Assembly: GCA_947594835.1 (NCBI GenBank)
Contig: CANQEH010000015.1
Coordinates: 1-64,000, forward strand
Origin: an uncultured Acetatifactor sp.
GTDB taxonomy: Bacteria; Bacillota; Clostridia; Lachnospirales; Lachnospiraceae
Length of the DNA: 64,000 nucleotides
Reading direction: 5' to 3'
Below, one piece after another: positions 16,975 to 25,235 of the stretch (its first letter is position 1; each line of letters starts with the position of its first letter). A program made the translations under genes and the position numbers. The notes beneath the pieces were generated by a model. It saw only the letters and a list, made by a program, of their open reading frames with translations, did not search any database and was not told the DNA's origin.

Positions 16975-17819
16975 TGGACAAGATCATACTGTGGGGACAG
17001 GAAATCGAAAAAGAATTTGCGGCTGCATTGGAAGACCAATTGGACAGACTTCTGGAACTGATAAGGTTTCTGCAGAAAAACGGGATCCCTAATGAGATCT
17101 GCGAAATCACATTGGAGAAAGCCGACCTTTGGGAATGGCTGTACTCAAAGGATCAGGTCGAATTAAATGACATCAAGAGAGAATTGTCCAGACGTCTGGA
17201 AAAGGCAAGGGTCAGGGGAGAAGAGGAGTTTAATAGGCTTTTGGAAAAGATAGGGAAACAATTTGCGGTTAAGGGACTGCTCCTGTCACTCCAAAGAGAA
17301 AATATCTACTGCATCTCCACAATCGCGCAATATTACGTCGGTATAAGAGCCTATTTAGCGATGGAAAAGAAGGATGAGTTCTGTAATGATCTGCAGGAAT
17401 GTTTTCCCAACATAGTCTTCGCAGCAGGGATTGGCACAACGATCAACACACTGAATAGGCGCTTTGAGGAGATACAAAAAGAGATAGTGGAACATCTAGC
17501 CCATATCGACGGTTATCAGACAAAATTTAGTGAAATGTTCAAAGCCAACAAATCTTTTCAGGAGATGGCAAAGCAGTTTACCGCTGACACAGGGATCGAC
17601 TGTTCACCGCAAGCGGGGAGAGATACCGTGGAAGCGCTAAAGGAAAGTCGGATAAATGAAGAAACAGGGCAGGAGGAGACCATAGTTTGTGAATTGCACA
17701 CAAAATTCAGAACGTTTAACACGGACAGGCAGAGGCAGGACAGAATTTACTTTTTCCCAGGCAAACAGGGGATATTGGGTGGAAGGGTTATTGTAAAATA
17801 TATCGGGAAGCATTTGTAG
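16971..17819 (+). CDS. Unknown helical protein, third gene of the cassette
   Basis: A 282-aa protein I do not recognise. About residues 1-175 are predicted helical and heptad-like, with many Glu/Lys/Leu (KIILWGQEIEKEFAAALEDQ..., LLELIRFLQKNGIPNEI). The C-terminal 50 residues look like a compact beta domain: ECxxHTKF-type VCELHTKFRTF, QDRIYFFPGKQG, and GGRVIVKYIGKHL at the very end. Its ATG overlaps the ATPase stop (ATGA), and a second in-frame ATG follows at 16974. The coupling says it functions with the ATPase and DUF262 protein. It may be the sensor or effector, since neither partner carries a recognisable nuclease. A terminator follows at once. Confidence 0.75.
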   Translation: MMDKIILWGQEIEKEFAAALEDQLDRLLELIRFLQKNGIPNEICEITLEKADLWEWLYSKDQVELNDIKRELSRRLEKARVRGEEEFNRLLEKIGKQFAVKGLLLSLQRENIYCISTIAQYYVGIRAYLAMEKKDEFCNDLQECFPNIVFAAGIGTTINTLNRRFEEIQKEIVEHLAHIDGYQTKFSEMFKANKSFQEMAKQFTADTGIDCSPQAGRDTVEALKESRINEETGQEETIVCELHTKFRTFNTDRQRQDRIYFFPGKQGILGGRVIVKYIGKHL

Positions 17820-17828
17820 ATTGTTCTA

Positions 17829-17858
17829 AGAGATACCGAGTGATCGGTATCTCTTTTT
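17829..17858 (+). terminator. Terminator of the three-gene cassette
   Basis: AGAGATACCG at 17829-17838 pairs perfectly with CGGTATCTCT at 17845-17854, followed by T residues. With the promoter at 14348 it bounds the cassette as one transcription unit. Confidence 0.9.
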
Positions 17859-17924
17859 GGGTAGGACAAGGCTGTTCTGACCATGGGGTATGCAGCGTCC
17901 TTTGGTATATCCGATGTCAAGCTC

Positions 17925-19772
17925 TCACCTTCCGCTCCCCCAGGCGGTCAGCGCCTCCTGCAGGGAGGCAAAGTCCGACGGCCCCGTTTCCAGCAGGAAG
18001 GTGTGGAACTGATAGTCTGAATAGCTCTCCTGCCACAATTCTTTTGCCTGTTCTTTTAAGGACAGCACTTCCAGATATCCCAGATAATATTTTAAATAAT
18101 TGCAGGGCTCCAGGGCGATATAAGCGTAAATGGACTGGATGGAGGCTGTGTCCGTGATGCCGAATCGCTTCAGGATCTCTGCCGCCTTGTCGTAGGAAGC
18201 GTTTTCGTAATGGATCAGAATATCCAGCATGGAGTAGAGGCACAGCTGCAGGCTGCGGTTGCATTTTTCTACCTGCACCCAAAGGGCTTCCGTCTCCAGG
18301 CCCTGCTCCGTCAAAAGCTGGGAGGCGTAATCAAAGGATACAAACTCCGCATACAGCGCCCAGCCCTCCAGATAGCCGCTGTACCACAATATCTTTCGCA
18401 CAGGCCGATCCCCGTCCCGGGAGGCGTCCTGGTTGTCGTACACGGTCTGATACAGGTGCCCGGGATAGCCTTCGTGCGCCAGGGTGGTGTAGAGCTCCAC
18501 GCCCTCTGCGGTCTTTTGGCCGTTTATGTAAATCACGTTCTGGCTGGTGTCGTCTAAGGGCGCCGTCAGGTAAAAGGCAGGGGCACAGTAGTCCGAGAGA
18601 CTTTCGGAAACCGCCTTGACGGACACATGGGTCCCTTCTTCCGGCAGGGCAGGGAAATCCTGCGCCATCTTCTCCCGCAGGCTGGCAAGCATTTCCTCTG
18701 CGCCGGAGCAGGGAAAGGAGACGGCTGCGGGGGATATTTTGTTTTGCAGCAATGTGGGATTTGCCGCCGCCAGATCCTGCAGTTCTTTGAACACCGCGGT
18801 AAACTGCCCGGTGAGCATACTTTGAATCTCATCTATGGGGCGGTAAGAGCCGGTTTCTGATTTTATCAGGGCCTCATAGTATTCCTGCCCATCCGGCAGC
18901 CCGGCTAATCCCGTCAGCGGTACGCTGCCGTCCTCCAGCAAAAGCAGGCCGTCTCCCAGTGCCCCGTAGGCAGGAAGCAGCACTGTCTTGAGCAGGCGGT
19001 CGTTTAAGGACAGATATTCCTGGGCTTCTGCAAGGGAGAGGATCCCTTCCTCGCAGAGGGGTTCCAGCCGCTCCCGGAATGTGGTCTGCAGGAAATGTGT
19101 GCCGCGCTCCAGTTCTTCGGACGTGATAATGCCGTCGCATTGTTCCCGCACCTTTTGCAGAGCAAAGGCCGGAAGAATCAGCCCGGCTTCGGATTTTTCC
19201 TGTTCATAGAGAAGGAGGGAAGCAAAATACTCGTCAGTCTGGTCAAGCAGATTTAAATAGTCCTCCACATCCTGCCTGGTGCGGAACGTATACTCCGCAA
19301 GCAGGATGGGAAGCTGGCTCTGCATCCCGGAGACGGGGGAGAGGGGCTCCTGATAATAGGGAAAGCGGCCCAGTTCCAGAGAATTTTCCAGGGAACGGGT
19401 AAGGAGCGTATGCAGATAAGCGTCGGAGGGAGAAAGCTTTTCCGAATGTATGGCGTTTAAGGACGCCAGGGTGTTTTCCGTGGCAATCTGGCTTCCGGCG
19501 GCGCTTTTGGGGACATAGACGGGCAGAGCGGGAGTGTAGTCGTAAATACCATAATTGCCGGGAAAAGCCAGGGAGTAGTGCATATTCAGGGTGTTGGCGG
19601 TCATCTCATTGACAAAGAGACGCCCGGTGATATTGGTGAAGCGCTTTTCATCCTGACGGAAGGTAAAAAGAAAGATGGTCAGTCCGCCAAAACACAAGAG
19701 CAGTGCCGCTATGACCGAAAGCTGTTTTGCTGAAAAGGAAGTATGGTTTTTCAAAATTCCACCCGGTGGCAT
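17925..19772 (-). CDS. Membrane-anchored DUF885 metallopeptidase-like protein
   Basis: A 615-aa DUF885 protein with one N-terminal membrane anchor (about residues 18-38, LSVIAALLLCFGGLTIFLF), so the bulk should face outside. The zinc motif HEGYPGH is present in TTLAHEGYPGHLYQT, with the downstream glutamate in SGYLEGWALYAE. The family is thought to be peptidases or carboxypeptidases; the substrate is unknown. The start MPPGGILKNHTSF could be a little upstream of the true one. The gene is transcribed towards the cassette terminator and diverges from sdpR. Confidence 0.85.
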   Translation of the reverse strand: MPPGGILKNHTSFSAKQLSVIAALLLCFGGLTIFLFTFRQDEKRFTNITGRLFVNEMTANTLNMHYSLAFPGNYGIYDYTPALPVYVPKSAAGSQIATENTLASLNAIHSEKLSPSDAYLHTLLTRSLENSLELGRFPYYQEPLSPVSGMQSQLPILLAEYTFRTRQDVEDYLNLLDQTDEYFASLLLYEQEKSEAGLILPAFALQKVREQCDGIITSEELERGTHFLQTTFRERLEPLCEEGILSLAEAQEYLSLNDRLLKTVLLPAYGALGDGLLLLEDGSVPLTGLAGLPDGQEYYEALIKSETGSYRPIDEIQSMLTGQFTAVFKELQDLAAANPTLLQNKISPAAVSFPCSGAEEMLASLREKMAQDFPALPEEGTHVSVKAVSESLSDYCAPAFYLTAPLDDTSQNVIYINGQKTAEGVELYTTLAHEGYPGHLYQTVYDNQDASRDGDRPVRKILWYSGYLEGWALYAEFVSFDYASQLLTEQGLETEALWVQVEKCNRSLQLCLYSMLDILIHYENASYDKAAEILKRFGITDTASIQSIYAYIALEPCNYLKYYLGYLEVLSLKEQAKELWQESYSDYQFHTFLLETGPSDFASLQEALTAWGSGR

Positions 19773-19861
19773 ATTGCGTTGTTACACTATATGTGAACCG
19801 GGAGGAAAATACCACCGGCCCACAGCTGGAAATGCCCAAACGGAGCACCGAAAAATACATC

Positions 19862-19890
19862 TTGACAGAACGGCTTCTTTCCTGTATCCT
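19862..19890 (+). promoter_or_regulatory. Promoter of sdpR-sdpI
   Basis: TTGACA at 19862-19867 and TATCCT at 19885-19890 with a 17-base spacer. An overlapping ATAATT follows the -10. Confidence 0.75.
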
Positions 19891-19894
19891 ATAA

Positions 19895-19917
19895 TTAACA
19901 TTTAGGTTAAATGTTAA
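19895..19917. promoter_or_regulatory. Palindromic operator for the ArsR-type regulator
   Basis: TTAACATTTA at 19895-19904 and TAAATGTTAA at 19908-19917 are perfect inverted repeats separated by GGT. The site covers the expected transcription start of sdpR-sdpI, so binding by the encoded regulator would repress its own operon. This is typical of ArsR/SdpR autoregulation; the binding itself is inferred. Confidence 0.75.
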
Positions 19918-19931
19918 AAGGAGGATGAAGC

Positions 19932-20207
19932 ATGGGATTGCAGCAGACCTTAAAAGCACTTGCCGACCCGATCCGCCGGGAGATCCTGAATATGCTGAAA
20001 AACGGCAGGATGCCGGCGGGTGAGATCGCCGCCCGCTTCCCGGTTTCCGCGCCTTCTATTTCCCGCCACCTGTCTGTTTTGAAGGAGGCTGATCTGATAC
20101 GGGATACCAGGGAAGGGCAATTCATATTCTACGAACTGAACGCTTCGGTTCTGGAAGAGATTATGCTCTGGATCACTGATTTGAAAGGAGGCCCCAGTCA
20201 TGATTAA
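19932..20207 (+). CDS. sdpR: ArsR/SdpR-family transcriptional repressor
   Basis: A 91-aa winged-helix protein: LKALADPIRREILNMLKNGRMPAGEIAARF, then the recognition helix region APSISRHLSVLKEADLI and the wing REGQFIFYELN. No metal-binding ELCVCDL-type cysteines are present, which fits the autorepressor SdpR group rather than metal sensors. AAAAGGAGG precedes the start. It overlaps the next gene by 8 bases. The palindrome upstream is its likely operator. Confidence 0.88.
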   Translation: MGLQQTLKALADPIRREILNMLKNGRMPAGEIAARFPVSAPSISRHLSVLKEADLIRDTREGQFIFYELNASVLEEIMLWITDLKGGPSHD

Positions 20208-21246
20208 AAACAACAAATGGAAGGTACTGATTTCCTCACTTATCATTTTGCTCCCGCTTTTTGCAGGGCTTATTTTGTGGGACAAAATCCCCTCCCGGGT
20301 TGGCTCCAAGCCAGTAGTGGTTTTTGGCTTGCCCATTTTCTGTCTTGCATTGCATCTGGGCGGACTGTTTTTGACGTCTTTGGATAAAAAGCAGGCGGAT
20401 CAGAGCAAAAAGGCCCTTGAGATCGTTTTTTGGATTATCCCGTTTCTGTCCCTTTTAGCCGAGAGCTTTCTGTATGGCACGGCATTCGGGAAAAAGTTCC
20501 GGCCTTTCTCTTTTCTGCCAGCCATGCTGGGGATCATGTTTGTTTTTATCGGGAATTATCTGCCTAAAACAAAGCAGAACAGGACGCTGGGGATAAAAAT
20601 TTCCTGGACATTAAACAACGAAGAGAATTGGAACAAAACGCATCGGTTTGCCGGGAAAATCTGGGTAATCTGCGGCCTGGCCCTCTGCTTTTGTGTATTT
20701 TTGCCGGATCCCGTGATCCCTCTCGTCTCCTGCTGCGCCATTCTCGCCGCCGTCGCAGCGCCGATCGTCTTTTCTTACCGCCTTTATAGAAAGCATCGGA
20801 AGGAGGGCGTCTCTTACGCCCCGCAGCCAAGGAGCAGGGCAGAAACATATTTTGCCAGGGCCGCGGTTTTCGCTGTGCCGGTCATCCTCATCGGAGCAGG
20901 GGCTCTCATGTTCACAGGCGATATCGGCATATATTGCACAGAGAGTTCGCTTCGTGTAGAGGCCTCCTATTGGAGCGATCTGGAAATTGATTATGCTGAA
21001 ATAGACGGTCTCCAATACCGCACCGACCTTGATCCGGGCGTACGGACGAATGGATTCGGCTCGGGCAGATTGCTGCTTGGGACGTTCTGCAATGACGAAT
21101 TTGGTACTTATACGCGATATACCTACACGGGCAGCAGGGATTGTATCGTGCTGGAGGCCGACGGGGAGACCTTTGTAATCGGCACCAAGGACACCGACGA
21201 AATGAAGGAACTCTATGAAACGCTTTTGAAAAAATCAAACGGATGA
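20200..21246 (+). CDS. sdpI: SdpI-family membrane protein with extra C-terminal domain
   Basis: A 348-aa protein. The first 200 or so residues match SdpI: DUF1648 segment (LFAGLILWDKIPSRVGSKP), several membrane helices, and GNYLPKTKQNRTLGIKISWTL followed by WNKTHRFAGKIW, the SdpI signature. Bacillus SdpI gives immunity to the SdpC toxin and recruits SdpR. Here an extra 130 residues follow another membrane helix near residue 225, ending in a PH-like, beta-rich domain (IEIDYAEIDGLQYR..., CIVLEADGETFVIGTKD). No sdpC-like toxin gene is nearby, so a general role in envelope stress is possible. Confidence 0.82.
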   Translation: MIKNNKWKVLISSLIILLPLFAGLILWDKIPSRVGSKPVVVFGLPIFCLALHLGGLFLTSLDKKQADQSKKALEIVFWIIPFLSLLAESFLYGTAFGKKFRPFSFLPAMLGIMFVFIGNYLPKTKQNRTLGIKISWTLNNEENWNKTHRFAGKIWVICGLALCFCVFLPDPVIPLVSCCAILAAVAAPIVFSYRLYRKHRKEGVSYAPQPRSRAETYFARAAVFAVPVILIGAGALMFTGDIGIYCTESSLRVEASYWSDLEIDYAEIDGLQYRTDLDPGVRTNGFGSGRLLLGTFCNDEFGTYTRYTYTGSRDCIVLEADGETFVIGTKDTDEMKELYETLLKKSNG

Positions 21247-21329
21247 CACAGCACTGGGCCCCAGACCTGACCTCATCAAAAAGACAGCCCTTTCGCAGAA
21301 ATTTAAGTGAACAAATTCAAGTTGTATGG

Positions 21330-21335
21330 TATAAT
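21330..21335 (+). promoter_or_regulatory. Extended -10 before the FGGY kinase leader
   Basis: TATAAT preceded by TGG (TGGTATAAT), an extended -10 element. No good -35 is seen, which is compatible with the extended form. It would start a long structured leader for the kinase gene. Confidence 0.55.
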
Positions 21336-21344
21336 GTCCGCAAA

Positions 21345-21530
21345 GGGCAGAGTCAAGTGCCCATGAACACATTTGCCGGGCTAGCCCGAGCAAAGGTGTT
21401 CATGGGCATTTGACGAGCGAAGCGACCCGGAAAACGAAGTTTTCCGGGCTCTGCCCGTAGGGTGCGGGATCCTGCCCGCAGGGTGCCGGGCTAGCCCGAG
21501 CAAAGGTGTTCGTGGGCAGAAGCCCCGTCA
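21345..21530 (+). repeat. Structured, repeated leader before the FGGY kinase
   Basis: A 19-base stem, 21352-21370 with 21396-21414 (one G-T pair), encloses an inner hairpin (TTTGC-CGGGC with GCCCG-A-GCAAA). A second hairpin CCCGGAAAAC/GTTTTCCGGG follows near 21426-21448, then TGCGGG/CCCGCA. A 35-base segment at 21374-21408 recurs at 21484-21518 with one change. GGGCAGAG near 21345 can also pair with CTCTGCCC near 21450. I see no gene in 21247-21574. It could be a mobile repeat or a regulatory RNA. Confidence 0.7.
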
Positions 21531-21574
21531 AAAGATTGCAAAATGGCTGCCGCAGGCAGCGGAAAAGAGGGAAA

Positions 21575-23173
21575 ATGAGCGAAGCAATCGTAAAAGCAAT
21601 TCAGGAGGGAAAGACCGTCCTGGGCATCGAGTTTGGCTCCACCCGCATTAAAGCAGTGCTGGTGGACGAGAGCCATCAGCCCATTGCCATGGGAACCCAT
21701 GACTGGGAGAACCGTCTGGAGGACAACATCTGGACGTACAGCCTGGACGATATCTGGGGAGGTCTCACAAGCTGCTATGGGAGCCTGGCAGAGGACGTCA
21801 AGGCAAAATACGGCGTCCCTCTCGTCAGACTGGGAGCCTTGGGTTTTTCCGGCATGATGCACGGCTATATGCCTTTTGACCGGACGGGCAAACTGCTGGT
21901 TCCTTTCCGCACCTGGAGAAACACCATGACGGAGGAAGCCTGCAGGAAGCTGGTGCAGGTGTTCCAGTTCAACATTCCCCAGCGGTGGAGCATCGCCCAT
22001 CTGTACCAGGCCATCTTAAACGGCGAGCCCCACGTGAAGGACATTTCCTATCTGACCACATTGGCGGGTTACATTCATTGGCAGCTGTCCGGGGAGAAGG
22101 TGATGGGCATCGGCGAGGCCTCCGGTATGTTCCCCATCGATTCTGCGGCCAGGGATTTTGATGGGAGGATGCTGGATCAATTTGATAAGCTGACTGCGGA
22201 AAAAGGATACCCCTGGAAGATCAGGGATATCCTGCCCCGTGTTGCCTGTGCGGGGCAGCAGGCGGGCGTGCTCACGGCGGAAGGCGCAAAACGTTTAGAC
22301 CCCACCGGGACGCTGGAGCCCGGCGCAGCGATGTGTCCCCCGGAGGGAGATGCGGGCACGGGCATGACGGCCACCAACAGCGTGGCGGTGCGCACCGGCA
22401 ACATTTCTGCGGGCACTTCCATCTTCTCCATGGTGGTGACAGAAGCTTCTCTCTCCAAGGTGCACGAGGAGATCGACATGGTGACCACGCCCGACGGCTA
22501 CCCCGTGGCCATGGTGCACTGCAACAACTGCACCTCCGACCTGAATGCCTGGGTGCATCTCTTTGAACAGTTTGCGGAGCTGTCCGGCCAAAAGATTTCC
22601 AAGGACGACCTGTACGGCAGCCTCTACCGGGAGGCGCTGAAAGGGGACGCGGACTGCGGCGGCCTGATGGCATACAATTACTTTTCCGGTGAGCCCGTGA
22701 TGGGACTGGATGCGGGCAGGCCCCTGTTCCTGCGCACTCCCGACGCTTCCTTTACCCTGGCCAATTTCATGCGGGCCCATCTCTACGGCGCCATGGCGGC
22801 TCTGAAGATCGGAAACGATATCCTCTTAAAGGAAGAACACGTCCGGGTGGATTCCCTGATGGGCCACGGAGGCCTGTTTAAGACGCCGGTGGTGGGGCAG
22901 CAGCTGATGGCGGCGGCCATGAACGCCCCTGTGACCGTAATGGACACGGCCAGCGAGGGCGGCCCCTGGGGGATCGCTATCCTGGCCTGCTATATGCGGG
23001 AGAAAGAGGAGGGCGAGACTCTCGCCGACTATCTGAACAACAAAATCTTTGCCGGACAGACGGGAACCACCATCTCGCCGAAGCCGGAGGATGTGGCGGG
23101 ATTCGACGCCTACATTGAAAAGTACAAGGCGGCCCTGCCGGCAGAGAAAGCGGCTATTGCCGGGCTGCGGTAG
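21575..23173 (+). CDS. FGGY-family carbohydrate kinase (xylulokinase-like)
   Basis: A 532-aa sugar kinase. The N-terminal phosphate loop is [30 protein letters not shown] follows, and a C-terminal ATP-binding region includes [22 protein letters not shown] and [16 protein letters not shown]. The start [13 protein letters not shown] has AAAGAGGGA upstream; longer in-frame starts lie in the structured leader. Two transketolase genes follow, so the substrate is probably a pentulose such as xylulose or ribulose, feeding the pentose phosphate route. Exact sugar specificity cannot be read from sequence. Confidence 0.85.
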   Translation: MSEAIVKAIQEGKTVLGIEFGSTRIKAVLVDESHQPIAMGTHDWENRLEDNIWTYSLDDIWGGLTSCYGSLAEDVKAKYGVPLVRLGALGFSGMMHGYMPFDRTGKLLVPFRTWRNTMTEEACRKLVQVFQFNIPQRWSIAHLYQAILNGEPHVKDISYLTTLAGYIHWQLSGEKVMGIGEASGMFPIDSAARDFDGRMLDQFDKLTAEKGYPWKIRDILPRVACAGQQAGVLTAEGAKRLDPTGTLEPGAAMCPPEGDAGTGMTATNSVAVRTGNISAGTSIFSMVVTEASLSKVHEEIDMVTTPDGYPVAMVHCNNCTSDLNAWVHLFEQFAELSGQKISKDDLYGSLYREALKGDADCGGLMAYNYFSGEPVMGLDAGRPLFLRTPDASFTLANFMRAHLYGAMAALKIGNDILLKEEHVRVDSLMGHGGLFKTPVVGQQLMAAAMNAPVTVMDTASEGGPWGIAILACYMREKEEGETLADYLNNKIFAGQTGTTISPKPEDVAGFDAYIEKYKAALPAEKAAIAGLR

Positions 23174-23232
23174 GGAAAGGAAAGCTGGACGCAGCCCGAT
23201 TCCTATGTTAAAATAATGTCAAATATGTACTC

Positions 23233-23299
23233 CCCTCCCGGAGGCGCATCCTGCGGCCCCTTGCCTGGCCGAAAGCGCAGGGCGGGCGTTCCGGGAGGG
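23233..23299 (+). promoter_or_regulatory. Hairpin that sequesters a Shine-Dalgarno before transketolase
   Basis: CCCTCCCGGA at 23233-23242 is the exact complement of TCCGGGAGGG at 23290-23299. The right arm contains the GGGAGGG ribosome site for an ATG at 23306. An inner stem CTGCG/CGCAG lies inside. It may limit translation or only insulate from upstream readthrough; a second ribosome site, GGAGGA, sits outside the hairpin for the ATG at 23318. Confidence 0.6.
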
Positions 23300-23317
23300 A
23301 GAAGAATGGAGGAGACC

Positions 23318-24160
23318 ATGAACAATTTAGAACTGCAAAAGCACGCAAACGCTGTGCGCAAAGGCATTGTAACGGCAGTTCACAGTGCAAAGGCAGGACA
23401 TCCCGGCGGCTCCCTCTCAGCGGCGGATGTGTTTACCTTCCTGTATTTTGAGGAGATGGACATCGATCCGAAAAACCCGAAAAAAGAGGACAGGGATCGC
23501 TTTGTTCTGTCCAAGGGACACACGGCCCCCGGCCTGTACTCAGCTCTGGCCAACAGAGGGTATTTTCCCGTGGAGGATCTGACTACCCTGCGCAAGCTGG
23601 GCTCTTATCTGCAGGGGCATCCCTGTATGCACATCCCCGGCGTGGATATGTCTTCCGGCTCCCTGGGACAGGGGATTTCGGCTGCTGTCGGCATGGCTCT
23701 CGGCGCAAAGATGCAGGAGAAGGATTTCCGGGTGTATACGCTTTTGGGCGACGGGGAACTGGAGGAGGGCCAGGTGTGGGAGGCCGCTATGTTTGCAGGC
23801 CATCGGAAGCTGGACAATCTCTGCGTCATCGTGGACAACAACAACCTTCAGATCGACGGCCCCATTGACAAGGTGTGCTCCCCCTATCCCATCGACAAGA
23901 AATTCGAGGCGTTCAACTTCCATGTCATCAATACGGACGCCCATGACTTTGACAAGCTCCGGGCTGCCTTTGACGAAGCAAGGCAGACCAAAGGGATGCC
24001 TACCTGTATCGTGGTGCACAGCCTGAAGGGCAAGGGCGTCTCCTTTATGGAAAACAGCATCGACTGGCACGGAAAAGCTCCCAACGATCAGGAGTACGCC
24101 GTGGCTATGGCGGATCTGGAAAAGATTGACAGAGAATTAGAGAAAGCAGGTGAGGCGTAA
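23318..24160 (+). CDS. tktN: Transketolase, N-terminal subunit
   Basis: A 280-aa half transketolase holding the thiamine-diphosphate/pyrophosphate domain. Signatures are IVTAVHSAKAGHPGGSLSAADVFTFLYF, LSKGHTAPGLYSAL, and the TPP motif GDGELEEGQVWEA...VDNNNLQIDG. Split transketolases are common in Clostridia and archaea. The start at 23318 follows GGAGGA; ATG at 23306 is an alternative adding four residues. Its stop overlaps the next start by one base (TAATG), so both subunits are made in equal amounts. Confidence 0.92.
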   Translation: MNNLELQKHANAVRKGIVTAVHSAKAGHPGGSLSAADVFTFLYFEEMDIDPKNPKKEDRDRFVLSKGHTAPGLYSALANRGYFPVEDLTTLRKLGSYLQGHPCMHIPGVDMSSGSLGQGISAAVGMALGAKMQEKDFRVYTLLGDGELEEGQVWEAAMFAGHRKLDNLCVIVDNNNLQIDGPIDKVCSPYPIDKKFEAFNFHVINTDAHDFDKLRAAFDEARQTKGMPTCIVVHSLKGKGVSFMENSIDWHGKAPNDQEYAVAMADLEKIDRELEKAGEA

Positions 24161-25098
24161 TGGCAGAGAGTAAGAAGATCGCAACCCGTGAAAGCTACGG
24201 CAATGCGCTGAAAGAGCTGGCGGAAGAGTTCCCGCAGCTGGTAGTGCTGGACGCCGACCTGGCTGCGGCGACCAAGACAGAAATTTTCAAGAAGGCTTAT
24301 CCCGACCGCCATATCGACTGCGGCATCGCGGAGTGCAACATGATGGGAATTGCCGCAGGCTTAAGCCTGGTGGGGAAGATCCCCTTTGTGAGCTCCTTTG
24401 CCATGTTTGCGGCGGGACGCGCCTTTGAGCAGGTGCGCAACTCCATCGGCTATCCTCATCTGAACGTAAAGATCGGCGCCACCCATGCGGGGATCACCGT
24501 GGGAGAGGACGGTGCTTCCCACCAGTGCAACGAGGATATCGCATTGATGCGCACCATCCCCGGCATGGTGGTGATGTGCCCTGCGGACGATGTGGAGGCA
24601 AAGGCGGCGGTAAGGGCTGCGCTGGAATATGAGGGCCCCGTCTACATCCGCTTTGGCCGTGCGGCAGTGCCGGTGATTAACGACAGGCCGGACTATCGGT
24701 TTGAGATCGGCAAGGGCAGCGTGGTGCGGGAGGGGAGCGACGTGACCATCGTGGCCACCGGCATCTGCGTGGATTCCGCCCTGGGCGCTGCGGAGAAACT
24801 GGCGGCAGATGGCGTGAATGCGGAAGTCATCAGCATCTGTACCATCAAGCCCCTGGACGAGGACATCATTGTGAACAGCGCAAAGAAGACAGGCAAAGTG
24901 GTGACCGTGGAGGAGCACTCCGTCATCGGCGGCCTGGGCAGCGCAGTCTGCGACTGCCTCAGCGAAAAGCTGCCGACCCCGGTGAAGCGGCTGGGGATGC
25001 AGGACGTGTTCGGCGAATCCGGCTCTGCCGCAGCGCTGGTGCAGAAGTACGGGCTGGATGCAGAAGGCGTTTACCAATCCGTAAAGTCTTTCCTGTGA
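24160..25098 (+). CDS. tktC: Transketolase, C-terminal subunit
   Basis: A 312-aa protein with the pyrimidine-binding and C-terminal transketolase domains. It contains FPQLVVLDADLAAATKT, DRHIDCGIAECNMMGIAAGLSL, THAGITVGEDGASHQ and VEEHSVIGGLGSAVCD. It completes the enzyme that interconverts pentose and triose/hexose phosphates in the cytoplasm. Coupled to the N subunit by a one-base overlap. Confidence 0.93.
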   Translation: MAESKKIATRESYGNALKELAEEFPQLVVLDADLAAATKTEIFKKAYPDRHIDCGIAECNMMGIAAGLSLVGKIPFVSSFAMFAAGRAFEQVRNSIGYPHLNVKIGATHAGITVGEDGASHQCNEDIALMRTIPGMVVMCPADDVEAKAAVRAALEYEGPVYIRFGRAAVPVINDRPDYRFEIGKGSVVREGSDVTIVATGICVDSALGAAEKLAADGVNAEVISICTIKPLDEDIIVNSAKKTGKVVTVEEHSVIGGLGSAVCDCLSEKLPTPVKRLGMQDVFGESGSAAALVQKYGLDAEGVYQSVKSFL

Positions 25099-25235
25099 GA
25101 GAATTGTTATGAAATCTTAAGGATTTCGTAAACAAAAAAGATACATTTGCGTGTTAGGCTGTACCCAGACAGGAGAGGAAAGCCTTCCTCTTCAAAACTG
25201 CTTTGAGGCACAAGAGGGTACGGTGAGATACGAAA

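Noticed and set aside
21345..21530. A CRISPR array because of repeated segments
   Set aside because: Only two 35-base copies exist, 110 bases apart, with strong internal hairpins and no third repeat or cas gene.
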